A stretch of DNA of 9,244 nucleotides, taken from Myxococcales bacterium. GTDB taxonomy: Bacteria; Myxococcota; Myxococcia; Myxococcales; Myxococcaceae. Below are positions 1-7,224 of this stretch, piece by piece (the stretch's first letter is position 1; the number at the start of each line of letters is the position of its first letter). Both the position numbers and the translations under genes were made by a program. The stretch lies in NCBI GenBank assembly GCA_009885595.1, contig VFKJ01001095.1, forward strand, positions 1-9,244, written 5' to 3'. The notes under the pieces are model-generated. The model was given only the letters and a program-made list of their open reading frames with translations, was not told the origin of the DNA and did no database searches.

Positions 1-181
1 CGAGATCACGCAGGCGCCAGAAGCCCGCGTCCCACGCGAGCTCGCAGTGGCGATCGGACAAGGTGATGTCGTCGAAGACCAGCGTGCACTTCGAGGAACG
101 CCCGAAGACAAGGGCGCCGGAGCCCTCGGGAAGGGTGATGTCACCACCCTGAGGGGCTTCACGCTCGAGCCAGGCACGCAC
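1..181 (-). CDS. FHA-domain protein, N-terminal fragment (runs off left edge)
   Basis: The 60 codons visible on the minus strand read as the first two thirds of a forkhead-associated domain, a phosphothreonine-binding module used in Ser/Thr-kinase signalling and some secretion or regulatory proteins. Seen directly: a beta-strand-rich start, the FGRS motif at residues 26-29 (the GR that opens the phosphopeptide-binding loop) and LSDRHCEL at 41-48, which matches the conserved S-x-R-H core. The usual NG(T/S) motif would lie beyond the edge. The start chosen is GTG at 181. It is the only usual ATG/GTG start between the domain and an in-frame TAA in the repeat element upstream, but it has no recognisable Shine-Dalgarno sequence. 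The domain sits at the extreme N-terminus, so the effector or partner domains are out of view. The gene lies downstream of typA on the same strand, 156 bp away. Any FHA fusion (regulator, kinase partner, transmembrane protein) is possible. Confidence 0.72.
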   Translation of the reverse strand, partial: MRAWLEREAPQGGDITLPEGSGALVFGRSSKCTLVFDDITLSDRHCELAWDAGFWRLRDL

Positions 182-191
182 AGGGGAGGAG

Positions 192-209
192 TGTAGCGCG
201 TGTAGCGCG
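192..209. repeat. 9-bp tandem duplication upstream of the FHA gene
   Basis: The 9-mer TGTAGCGCG occurs twice in immediate succession (192-200 and 201-209), 11 bp upstream of the GTG start of the FHA gene. It occupies the stretch where a ribosome binding site or promoter -10 region for that gene would be expected. It may be a simple slippage duplication or a repeated half-site; the sequence alone does not decide. Confidence 0.5.
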
Positions 210-212
210 TCA

Positions 213-331
213 CCCCTCTCCCCGACCCTCTCCCCTTATTGCTGGTCGCTTCGGCTCGGCCAGCGCTCCGCTTCGCTGCTCGCTGTTGGTACGCCGTTCC
301 GGCGTAACGCCTCAGCTCCGGGGGGAGAGGG
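213..331. repeat. Palindromic C/G-tract intergenic repeat element
   Basis: A compact non-coding element fills the spacer between typA and the FHA gene. The 10-mer CCCTCTCCCC occurs twice in direct orientation (214-223 and 226-235), and its exact reverse complement GGGGAGAGGG closes the element at 322-331. Inside are two stem-loops: 241-248 pairing with 257-264 (8 bp including one G-T pair) and 290-296 pairing with 300-306 (7 bp, TTC loop). The interior is rich in CGCT/GCTCG words. This organisation resembles dispersed REP- or MITE-like intergenic palindromes found in many copies in GC-rich genomes. Copy number cannot be judged from one window. It could act as mRNA 3'-end structure for typA. 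Confidence 0.6.
241..306 (-). terminator. Possible 3'-end stem-loops downstream of typA (no U-tract)
   Basis: Reading on from the typA stop, the transcript would form a 7-bp hairpin (306-300 with 296-290, 3-nt loop) and then an 8-bp GC-rich hairpin (264-257 with 248-241). Neither is followed by a run of T on the minus strand, so this is not a canonical intrinsic terminator. The structures could stabilise the typA mRNA 3' end or attenuate read-through into the FHA gene. Confidence 0.25.
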
Positions 332-337
332 AGACAA

Positions 338-2182
338 TCAGTCGTCCATTTCCTTTTCACGCTTCTTGCCGCGGTCGGCACGGTAGCGATCCTGGAAGGG
401 GAGCACCCGCTTGCGCAGGCGAATCGACTTGGGCGTCACCTCGACGAGCTCGTCTTCGGCGATCCACTCGAGGGCCTTCTCGAGGTTCATGTCGACCGGC
501 GGCGTGAGGATGACGTTGTCGTCACGGCCCGCGGCGCGAATGTTGGTGAGCTTCTTCGCGCGGCTGGCGTTCACGTCGAGATCGCTGGGGTGCGCGTTCT
601 CGCCGATCACCATGCCTTCGTAGAGCGCCTGGCCAGGAGAGACGAACAGCTTGCCGCGCTCCTGGATGCTGAACAGCGCGTAGGGGATCGCGTCGCCCAG
701 GCGATCGGCGATGATCGCGCCGTTCGCGCGGCGGGGGATGTAGCCCATGTGGGGCTCCCAGCCGTCGAACTGCGAGCTCATGATCCCTTCACCCTTGGTG
801 ATGGTGAGGAACTCCGAGCGGAAGCCGACCAGGCCGCGTGCCGGAATGCGGTACTGCACGCGGGTGCGGCCGCCACCCAGGGGGGCCATGTCCACCATCC
901 GGCCCTTGCGGGGCCCGAGGCGCTCGGTGACCACGCCGACGGACAGCTCGGGCACGTCGCAGAAGAGCAGCTCCATCGGCTCGTGACGGACGCCGTCGAT
1001 CTCCTTGATGATCGGCTCGGGGTTCGACGCGGTGAGCTCGAAGCCCTCGCGGCGCATGGTCTCGATGATCACCGCCAGCTGGAGCTCGCCCCGGCCGACC
1101 ACGCGGAAGGCGTCGGGCGAGTCGGTCTCTTCCACGCGGATCGACACGTTCTTGTACGACTCGCGCATCAGGCGGTCGCGCAGGTTTCGCGAGGTGACGT
1201 ACTTGCCCTCGCGGCCGGCGTAGGGGCCGTTGTTCACCTTGAAGACCATCATCATGGTGGGCTCATCCACCTTGATGCGGGGCAGGGGCTGCGGGTTCTC
1301 GACGTCGGTGATGGTGTCGCCGATCGAGAGCTCTTCGATGCCGGCGACGCAGACGATCTCGCCCGGGCCTGCCTCGGCGATCTCCACGCGCTTGAGGCCG
1401 GAGAAGCCGTACAGCTTGACGATCTTGCCCTGCTCGATCTTGCCGGCGTCGCGCGCGATGGCGACCGTCATGCCCGGGGCGAGGCGACCGGCGCTCATGC
1501 GCCCGATGCCGAGCCGGCCGACGTAGTCGTCGTAGTCGAGGTTCGCCAGCAGCAGCTGGGTGGCCGCGCCCGGGAGCGGCGTGGGCGGCGGGGAGATGTG
1601 GCTGACGATCGCGTCGAACAACGGGAAGAGCGTGTCGCCCACGTTGTCCAGGTCGTAGCCAGCCTTGCCCTCACGCGCGATGGCGTAGAGCACGGGCATC
1701 TCGAGGTCCTTCTCGTCGGCACCGAGGTCGATGTAGAGCGAGTAGACGAAGTCGAGCACTTCCCTGGCGCGCGCGTCCTTGCGGTCGATCTTGTTGATCA
1801 CCAGCACGGTCTTCAGGCCCAGGCCCAGCGCCTTGCCCAGCACGAAGCGGGTCTGCGGCAGCGGACCTTCAGCGGCGTCCACCAGCAGGAGCACGCCGTC
1901 GACCATGCGCAGGCCGCGCTCCACCTCGCCACCGAAGTCGGCGTGGCCGGGGGTGTCGACGATGTTGATGAAGTTGTCCTTCCATCCGATGGCGGTGTTC
2001 TTCGCCATGATGGTGATGCCTTTTTCGCGCTCGAGGTCGTTCGAGTCCATGACGCGTTCGGCGACCTGCTCGTTCGAGCGGAAGGCGCCTCCCTGGCGGA
2101 GCATGTGGTCGACGAGGGTGGTCTTGCCGTGGTCGACGTGAGCGACGATTGCGACGTTTCGGATCTTTTCTCGGGGGAACAT
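338..2182 (-). CDS. typA: Translational GTPase TypA/BipA
   Basis: A ribosome-binding GTPase related to EF-G and LepA. It acts in the cytoplasm and is linked to large-subunit assembly and stress or cold growth. At 614 residues it is family length. The GTPase motifs are clear: G1 AHVDHGKT at 14-21, G2 GITI near 55-58, G3 DTPGH at 76-80 and G4 NKID at 130-133. The end of the family core, EVTPKSIRLRKRVL, is intact and is followed by a charged tail rich in Lys, Arg and Glu. One oddity is the G5 region, which reads AIA at 166-168 where translational GTPases usually have S-A; the Ser appears replaced by Ile. The ATG at 2182 is preceded by AAGGGG with 9-nt spacing, a good ribosome binding site. It is divergent from the YkgJ-family gene and is followed by the palindromic repeat element. 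Large open frames on the opposite strand are antisense shadows. Confidence 0.97.
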   Translation of the reverse strand: MFPREKIRNVAIVAHVDHGKTTLVDHMLRQGGAFRSNEQVAERVMDSNDLEREKGITIMAKNTAIGWKDNFINIVDTPGHADFGGEVERGLRMVDGVLLLVDAAEGPLPQTRFVLGKALGLGLKTVLVINKIDRKDARAREVLDFVYSLYIDLGADEKDLEMPVLYAIAREGKAGYDLDNVGDTLFPLFDAIVSHISPPPTPLPGAATQLLLANLDYDDYVGRLGIGRMSAGRLAPGMTVAIARDAGKIEQGKIVKLYGFSGLKRVEIAEAGPGEIVCVAGIEELSIGDTITDVENPQPLPRIKVDEPTMMMVFKVNNGPYAGREGKYVTSRNLRDRLMRESYKNVSIRVEETDSPDAFRVVGRGELQLAVIIETMRREGFELTASNPEPIIKEIDGVRHEPMELLFCDVPELSVGVVTERLGPRKGRMVDMAPLGGGRTRVQYRIPARGLVGFRSEFLTITKGEGIMSSQFDGWEPHMGYIPRRANGAIIADRLGDAIPYALFSIQERGKLFVSPGQALYEGMVIGENAHPSDLDVNASRAKKLTNIRAAGRDDNVILTPPVDMNLEKALEWIAEDELVEVTPKSIRLRKRVLPFQDRYRADRGKKREKEMDD

Positions 2183-2247
2183 CTCGGCGCGCCCCTTCGC
2201 AGGTTATGCATCGGAACACAACGACTTGGCGTGCTAGAGGCCGCGCC
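2183..2247. promoter_or_regulatory. Divergent spacer between typA and the YkgJ-family gene
   Basis: This 65-bp gap must hold the 5' ends of both divergent genes, unless the plus-strand promoter lies inside typA. It contains the typA ribosome binding site (AAGGGG on the minus strand) and AGAGG at 2236-2240 for the plus-strand gene. I could not find a convincing pair of -35 and -10 boxes for either direction. The promoter assignment is by position only. Confidence 0.3.
2236..2240 (+). promoter_or_regulatory. Ribosome binding site that sets the YkgJ-family start
   Basis: AGAGG lies 7 nt before the GTG at 2248. No comparable site precedes the in-frame ATG at 2206, so this favours the shorter 199-residue protein. 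TTG at 2251 is a less likely alternative with 10-nt spacing. Confidence 0.5.
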
Positions 2248-2847
2248 GTGTTGCTGCCGATTACTTCCGTCCCCAGCCTGAAGCAGGTCGACCCAGGCAT
2301 CTTCAAGCTCCGTTATTTCGGTCACTGCATGCAGTGCACGTACTGCGCGGACGGGTGCTGCCAGCACGGCTGTGACGTCAACCTTGCCGAGCGGGATCGC
2401 ATTCTCGCGGTGAAGGCCGAGCTCGCGCCGTTCATCGCCTCCCCGGTCGAGCAGTGGTTCAGCACCAAAGTCAGCGAAGACCCCGAGTACGAGACGGGGA
2501 AGTTCGTGCGCACCAACGTGGTGAAGGGCGGCTGCGTGTTCCTCAACCCGAAAGGGCGGGGCTGCGGCATTCACGCGTACGCGCTGGCGAAGGGCGTCGA
2601 CTACCACTCGATCAAGCCGGCGGTGTGTTGGCTGTTCCCCATCACCTGGGACAAGGGCGTGCTGCGGCCCAGCTGGGACGTGACCGAGGATCTGATCTGC
2701 CGCTCGACGGGCCCGGTGCTCTACGACATGTGCCGCGACGAGCTGGGCCACTTCTTCGGCGCGCCGCTGCTCGCGGAGCTCGACGGCCTCAGGGCAACAA
2801 ACACACCAGCCGCCTCGGATCCGCCGACGCCAGCACGACCGCGCTGA
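2248..2847 (+). CDS. YkgJ-family cysteine cluster protein with an unusual C-terminal tail
   Basis: A 199-residue putative metal-binding protein; no enzymatic role is established for the family. The N-terminal cluster has Cys27, 30, 33, 37, 38 and 42 in the motif CMQCTYCADGCCQHGC. More cysteines follow at 96, 106, 127, 151 and 162, including the family-like pattern of Cys, FLNP, Cys-GIH, then Cys-WLFP at 127-131. These suggest one or more Zn, Fe or Fe-S sites. The start chosen is GTG 2248, because AGAGG at 2236-2240 sits 7 nt upstream. ATG 2206 and ATG 2149 are in frame; 2206 has no clear ribosome binding site and 2149 lies inside divergent typA. The last ~19 residues are a Pro/Ala/Arg-rich tail encoded exactly where the frame runs antisense into the 3' end of vapC, so the native C-terminus was probably replaced. 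No signal peptide or membrane segment is seen, so it is probably cytoplasmic. Confidence 0.82.
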   Translation: MLLPITSVPSLKQVDPGIFKLRYFGHCMQCTYCADGCCQHGCDVNLAERDRILAVKAELAPFIASPVEQWFSTKVSEDPEYETGKFVRTNVVKGGCVFLNPKGRGCGIHAYALAKGVDYHSIKPAVCWLFPITWDKGVLRPSWDVTEDLICRSTGPVLYDMCRDELGHFFGAPLLAELDGLRATNTPAASDPPTPARPR

Positions 2848-3226
2848 GTCCGCGGTCGAGGGTTGCGAGCAGCCCGTCGTGGTGTTCGGCGAGGCCCAAC
2901 AGGTACGCGTCGGTGAGCTGCCGGTGCCCCTGAAACGCACGGTGAGTGAAGCGCGGCTGCGTGAGCGACACGTCATCGGGCCAGAACGTGTGGCCGGGGG
3001 AGTCGGCGAGGTCCTGCAGGTACTTGAGCGCGGGTGCCAACAAGAGACCTGCTCCCAGGTACCGCGGGTCGCTGATGATGCGCACGAGGCCGTTTTGAGT
3101 GATGGGACAGGTGGCCCAGCCGTGGCGAACCTGGCGGGCGAACCATCGATGCACCAGCTCGTGGTGAACGTGGCGCGCGTCGGCAAGCGCGACCAGCACG
3201 TTGACGTCGAGGAGCGCGATGGTCAC
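2789..3226 (-). CDS. vapC: VapC-type PIN-domain ribonuclease toxin
   Basis: A 145-residue PIN-domain protein, the toxin of a type II toxin-antitoxin pair. VapC toxins are Mg/Mn-dependent endoribonucleases, often cutting tRNA or rRNA. Acidic residues in the expected places are Asp7 in LLDVNVL, Asp106 in QLTDAYLL and Asp124 in ATLDRGL. The second-position motif is PITQNGLVRII (41-51): Gln44-Asn45 sits where many PIN proteins have a conserved Glu, a pattern I recall from one VapC subgroup rather than a sign of decay. The length is full. The start is GTG at 3226, overlapping the vapB stop by 4 bp (GTGA), so the two are probably translationally coupled. The 3' end overlaps the convergent YkgJ-family gene by 59 bp. 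The RNA target cannot be predicted from the sequence. Confidence 0.9.
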   Translation of the reverse strand: MTIALLDVNVLVALADARHVHHELVHRWFARQVRHGWATCPITQNGLVRIISDPRYLGAGLLLAPALKYLQDLADSPGHTFWPDDVSLTQPRFTHRAFQGHRQLTDAYLLGLAEHHDGLLATLDRGLSAVVLASADPRRLVCLLP

Positions 3227-3462
3227 GCGTCGTCCAGCAGCTCGGCGACGTGGTCGGCGGTGACCTTCCGGGCGCCCTTCCTTGGGGGCAGCAGTGGGAT
3301 CCCGTTGCGCTTCTTCGCGCGCCCGGTCGGTTCGAGCGCGGCCCTCGCGAGCGCTGAGATGATCTCCCCGATCGACTTGTGGTCACGCTCAGCGAGAGCG
3401 CGCGCTGCGGCCATGACGTCATCAGCGATGTCGAGGGTGGTCCTCATGATGCGGAGCATCAC
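3223..3462 (-). CDS. vapB: VapB-type ribbon-helix-helix antitoxin
   Basis: A 79-residue partner of the downstream PIN toxin. The N-terminal MRTTLDIADDVMAAARAL is a typical ribbon-helix-helix DNA-binding start: a beta strand RTTLDI followed by a helix. It is followed by a basic linker (RAKKRNG) and a short acidic C-terminal toxin-binding tail (VTADHVAELLDDA). The family role is to neutralise VapC and repress the operon as a VapBC complex. The start is ambiguous. GTG 3462 or ATG 3459 follow a GGAG motif at 7 or 10 nt. ATG 3447 gives the family-like N-terminus but has no ribosome binding site, and would be leaderless or use the distant GGAG. A palindrome covers this region, as expected for autoregulation. 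The gene starts 63 bp after the hydrolase stop on the same strand. Confidence 0.85.
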   Translation of the reverse strand: MMLRIMRTTLDIADDVMAAARALAERDHKSIGEIISALARAALEPTGRAKKRNGIPLLPPRKGARKVTADHVAELLDDA

Positions 3463-3468
3463 GCATCA
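3447..3468. promoter_or_regulatory. Candidate VapBC operator with three half-sites at the vapB start
   Basis: A perfect inverted repeat TGATGC-GGA-GCATCA spans 3447-3461. One base further on, a second direct copy of GCATCA lies at 3463-3468, giving three 6-bp half-sites in 22 bp. This is the kind of site ribbon-helix-helix antitoxins bind to repress their own operon. It overlaps the GTG 3462 and ATG 3459 start codons and ends at the ATG 3447. On the minus strand TTGCCG (3483-3478) and GATGCT (3460-3455) are 17 bp apart, a weak candidate -35/-10 pair overlapping the operator. Confidence 0.5.
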
Positions 3469-3525
3469 ACTCCGGGCCGGCAAGCCTCCCCAGCGCCGTT
3501 TGGTCTGGTCGCGAGAGACAGGCAC

Positions 3526-4412
3526 CTACGGAGTGCTGGTCGACACCCGCTCGCGCAAGAAGCGATCGATCGCGGAGTTCACCAGGCCCGGGCGCTCCAG
3601 CGGCGCGGTGTGGCTGCCGCCGGGCACGTAGACGTACTCAGAGCCGGGAATGAACTCGGCCATGCGCTGGCTCAGCCAGATGGGGGTGAAGCGGTCGCCT
3701 TCGCCGCCGATCACCAGGGTGGGCACGTCGACGTAGGGCAGGTGATCCCACGCCGAGTGATCTTTCAGCGAGTCGAGCGTGCGCACGAAGTTCACCGGGT
3801 TCATCTTCGCCAGGTGCTCCATGTAGGGGGCGAAGTCGTTGGGCTTGATGAGGGCGGGGTTGAGCTCGGTGCGAATGCCGAACTCCACCGCCAGCTGGGT
3901 GCTGAGCACGCGCTTCATCAGCCGCCCCGCGAGCGCGGGTGAGCCTTCCACCAGGCGCTGCAGGTAGGGGAAGGCCACTCGCAGCAGGGTGTGATCGTGC
4001 CAGGTGTCGAGCGGCGTACCGTAGGAGCCGCAGATCAGCACCAGCCCCTTCACGCGCGCGCGGTGCCGGCGATGAAACTCGAGGCAGACCTGCACGCCCA
4101 TCGAGTGACCGAACATCACCGCCGACTCGAGCTTCTGCTCGTCCATCAGGCGCGCGAGATCGTCGGTGATGTATTCCATGCCGATGCGCGAGTCGTCGGT
4201 GGCCACGCCCGACAGCCCGTGCCCGCGGTAGTTCCAGTGCATCACCCGGCGCTGGGCGGTGAGCGGCTCCCAGAGGTAGCGCCAGATGAAGCCGTCGCAG
4301 CCCAGGCCATCGTTGAGCACCACCGGCACCGCGCCGGGCTCGCCTCTGGCCTCGAACCACAGGGGCGCGCCGTCTTCGGTCTGAAACAGGCCTTGATGAA
4401 AGTACGTCGAGC

Positions 4413-4416
<4 letters not shown>
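3526..4416 (-). CDS. Alpha/beta-fold hydrolase
   Basis: A 296-residue soluble hydrolase of the alpha/beta superfamily; the substrate is unknown (ester, lactone, amide and other small acyl substrates are possible). The catalytic triad is readable: nucleophile Ser105 in the elbow GHSMG (103-107), acid Asp241 in GGEGDRFTP and His269 in PGGSHTAPLE. The oxyanion loop near residues 35-41 reads NDGLGCD rather than the common HG motif, while WNYRGHGLS at 61-69 matches the usual region after strand 4. A cap insertion occupies roughly residues 135-225. No signal peptide is seen, so it is probably cytoplasmic. The start is GTG 4416, which overlaps the stop of the upstream activator gene by 4 bp (GTGA) and has GGAG 8 nt before it. 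It is therefore the second gene of an operon with that regulator, and a functional link is likely. Confidence 0.9.
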
Positions 4417-6020
<1,604 letters not shown>

Positions 6021-6128
6021 GACGCTCCGTCTCGAAGATGGACAGTCTAAGTCGGCCACCGTCCAGAACCGCGACGATTTGATGGGTGGAAGGGTGCGCC
6101 CACGTGTGTAAAGGGCCGAGAAAGTCGC
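6021..6128. promoter_or_regulatory. Divergent spacer between the activator gene and rsmD
   Basis: This 108-bp region must serve both the leftward activator-hydrolase operon and the rightward rsmD operon. I found no sigma-54 (-24 GG / -12 GC) consensus on either strand, so the activator does not obviously control its own gene from here. On the minus strand TAGACT (near 6049-6044) resembles a -10 box, but no matching -35 box is evident. For rsmD the only upstream purine runs are AAAGGG (14 nt or more away) and GAGAAAG, both weak ribosome binding sites. Confidence 0.3.
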
Positions 6129-6719
6129 ATGCGAATCGTCGCCGGATCAGCGAAGGGCCGGGTGCTAGCCGCCCCGAAATCGGACGACGTGATTCGTCCC
6201 ACGGCGGATCGTGTGCGCGAGACCCTCTTCAACGTGCTGGGGCAGCGGTGTGACGGGCTGACCGTGCTCGATCTCTTCGCGGGCACCGGCGCGCTCGGGC
6301 TCGAGGCGGTCTCTCGCGGCGCGATCAAGGCCGTGCTCGTCGATCGGGACAAAGAGGCGCTCGAGCTGTGCCGGCAGAACGCGACGGCCCTGAAGTTCAC
6401 CGACCGGGTCGAGATCGTTCCGGCGAGCGCCATCGCAGCCATCGCGATGCTGGGGAAGAAGGGGCGGGTGTTCGAGCTCGTCTTCAGCGATCCCCCCTAC
6501 GCGCTGACCGCCGGCGTGAGCGTGCTCGAGGCGCTGGGCCAGGCGAAGGTGGTCAGCGAGGGCGGGGTGGTGGTGATCGAGCACGGCCGGGAAGAGCCGC
6601 TGCCACAGCGCGTGGGCGACTTCACGCAGATCGACGAGCGGGACTTCGGGACCGCGGTCGTGACCCTGTTCAGGCACTCGCCGTCGGACCAGAAAGCATT
6701 GACGGCCCCAGACGCATGA
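6129..6719 (+). CDS. rsmD: 16S rRNA (guanine(966)-N(2))-methyltransferase RsmD
   Basis: A SAM-dependent methyltransferase that makes m2G966 in 16S rRNA during 30S assembly. At 196 residues it is family length. Family motifs in order: the start MRIVAGSAKGR, RPTADRVRETLFN at 23-35, the SAM-binding loop DLFAGTGALGLEA at 48-60, an acidic residue at the end of strand 2 (VDRD at 71-74), the N6/N2-methylase catalytic DPPY at 121-124 and the C-terminal FGTAVVTLF at 173-181. The ATG at 6129 matches the family N-terminus. It is the first gene of a three-gene operon, and its TGA overlaps the coaD ATG by 4 bp (ATGA). Pairing of rsmD with coaD is common in bacteria, which supports both calls. Confidence 0.96.
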   Translation: MRIVAGSAKGRVLAAPKSDDVIRPTADRVRETLFNVLGQRCDGLTVLDLFAGTGALGLEAVSRGAIKAVLVDRDKEALELCRQNATALKFTDRVEIVPASAIAAIAMLGKKGRVFELVFSDPPYALTAGVSVLEALGQAKVVSEGGVVVIEHGREEPLPQRVGDFTQIDERDFGTAVVTLFRHSPSDQKALTAPDA

Positions 6720-7219
6720 CCCACTCTCCCGCGGTGCGCTCCGCCATTTACCCGGGATCGTTCGATCCCCTCACCAACGGTCACCTCTCGCTCATCCAGC
6801 GCGGCCTCAAGATGTTCGACTCGCTGGTCGTCGCGATCGCGGTGAACCCGAAGAAGGTGCCGCTCTTCTCGGTCGAGGAGCGCAAGGACATGATCCGCGA
6901 AGCGCTCGGCAACGACCCGCGCGTGCAGATCGACGACTTCCAGGGGTTGCTCGTCGACTTCGCCAAGAAGCGCCAGCTCAACGTCGTGCTGCGCGGCCTG
7001 CGCGCGGTCTCGGACTTCGAGTTCGAATTCCAGCTCGCCAACATGAACCGCCGGCTCAGCCCCGAGCTCGAGACGGTGTTCATGATGACCGGCGAAGACT
7101 ATTTCTACATCTCGTCGAACCTGGTCCGGGAAGTGGCCTCGTTCGGTGGCAACGTCGAGGGCACGGTGCCCGCGAACGTGCTCGAGAAGCTCAAGGCGAA
7201 GTACGCCGACAAAAAGTGA
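6716..7219 (+). CDS. coaD: Phosphopantetheine adenylyltransferase
   Basis: Catalyses the penultimate step of coenzyme A synthesis: ATP plus 4'-phosphopantetheine gives dephospho-CoA and pyrophosphate. At 167 residues it has the family length. The nucleotidyltransferase signature YPGSFDPLTNGH is at 12-23, including the catalytic His of the (T/H)xGH motif. VLRGLRAVSDFEFEFQLANMNR at 91-112 is the characteristic central region, and YISSNLVREVA at 131-141 corresponds to the family ISSS-(x)-VRE motif. The frame stays open far upstream through rsmD, so the start was set at ATG 6716. It gives the family N-terminus and a 4-bp ATGA overlap with the rsmD stop, implying translational coupling. No independent ribosome binding site is evident. 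The stop overlaps a possible GTG start of the next gene. Confidence 0.97.
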   Translation: MTHSPAVRSAIYPGSFDPLTNGHLSLIQRGLKMFDSLVVAIAVNPKKVPLFSVEERKDMIREALGNDPRVQIDDFQGLLVDFAKKRQLNVVLRGLRAVSDFEFEFQLANMNRRLSPELETVFMMTGEDYFYISSNLVREVASFGGNVEGTVPANVLEKLKAKYADKK

Positions 7220-7224
7220 GTCCC

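Noticed and set aside
2149..2247. N-terminal extension of the YkgJ-family protein to ATG 2149 or ATG 2206
   Set aside because: ATG 2149 lies inside the divergent typA coding region, and 2206 has no ribosome binding site. AGAGG with 7-nt spacing favours GTG 2248.
590..2281. 563-codon open frame on the plus strand opposite typA
   Set aside because: It is fully antisense to a clear typA. The translation is dominated by His, Asp, Val, Ala and Leu, typical of the complementary frame of a GC-rich gene, and has no recognisable domain.
1813..3186. 457-codon open frame on the minus strand bridging typA, the YkgJ-family gene and vapC
   Set aside because: It crosses three genes in out-of-frame positions and gives low-complexity Arg/Ser/Pro-rich sequence without motifs. 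It is a GC-rich frame artefact.
6368..6715. Upstream extension of the coaD frame through rsmD
   Set aside because: The family N-terminus begins just before YPGSFDPLTNGH. The upstream residues are Arg/Gly-rich shadow sequence of rsmD.
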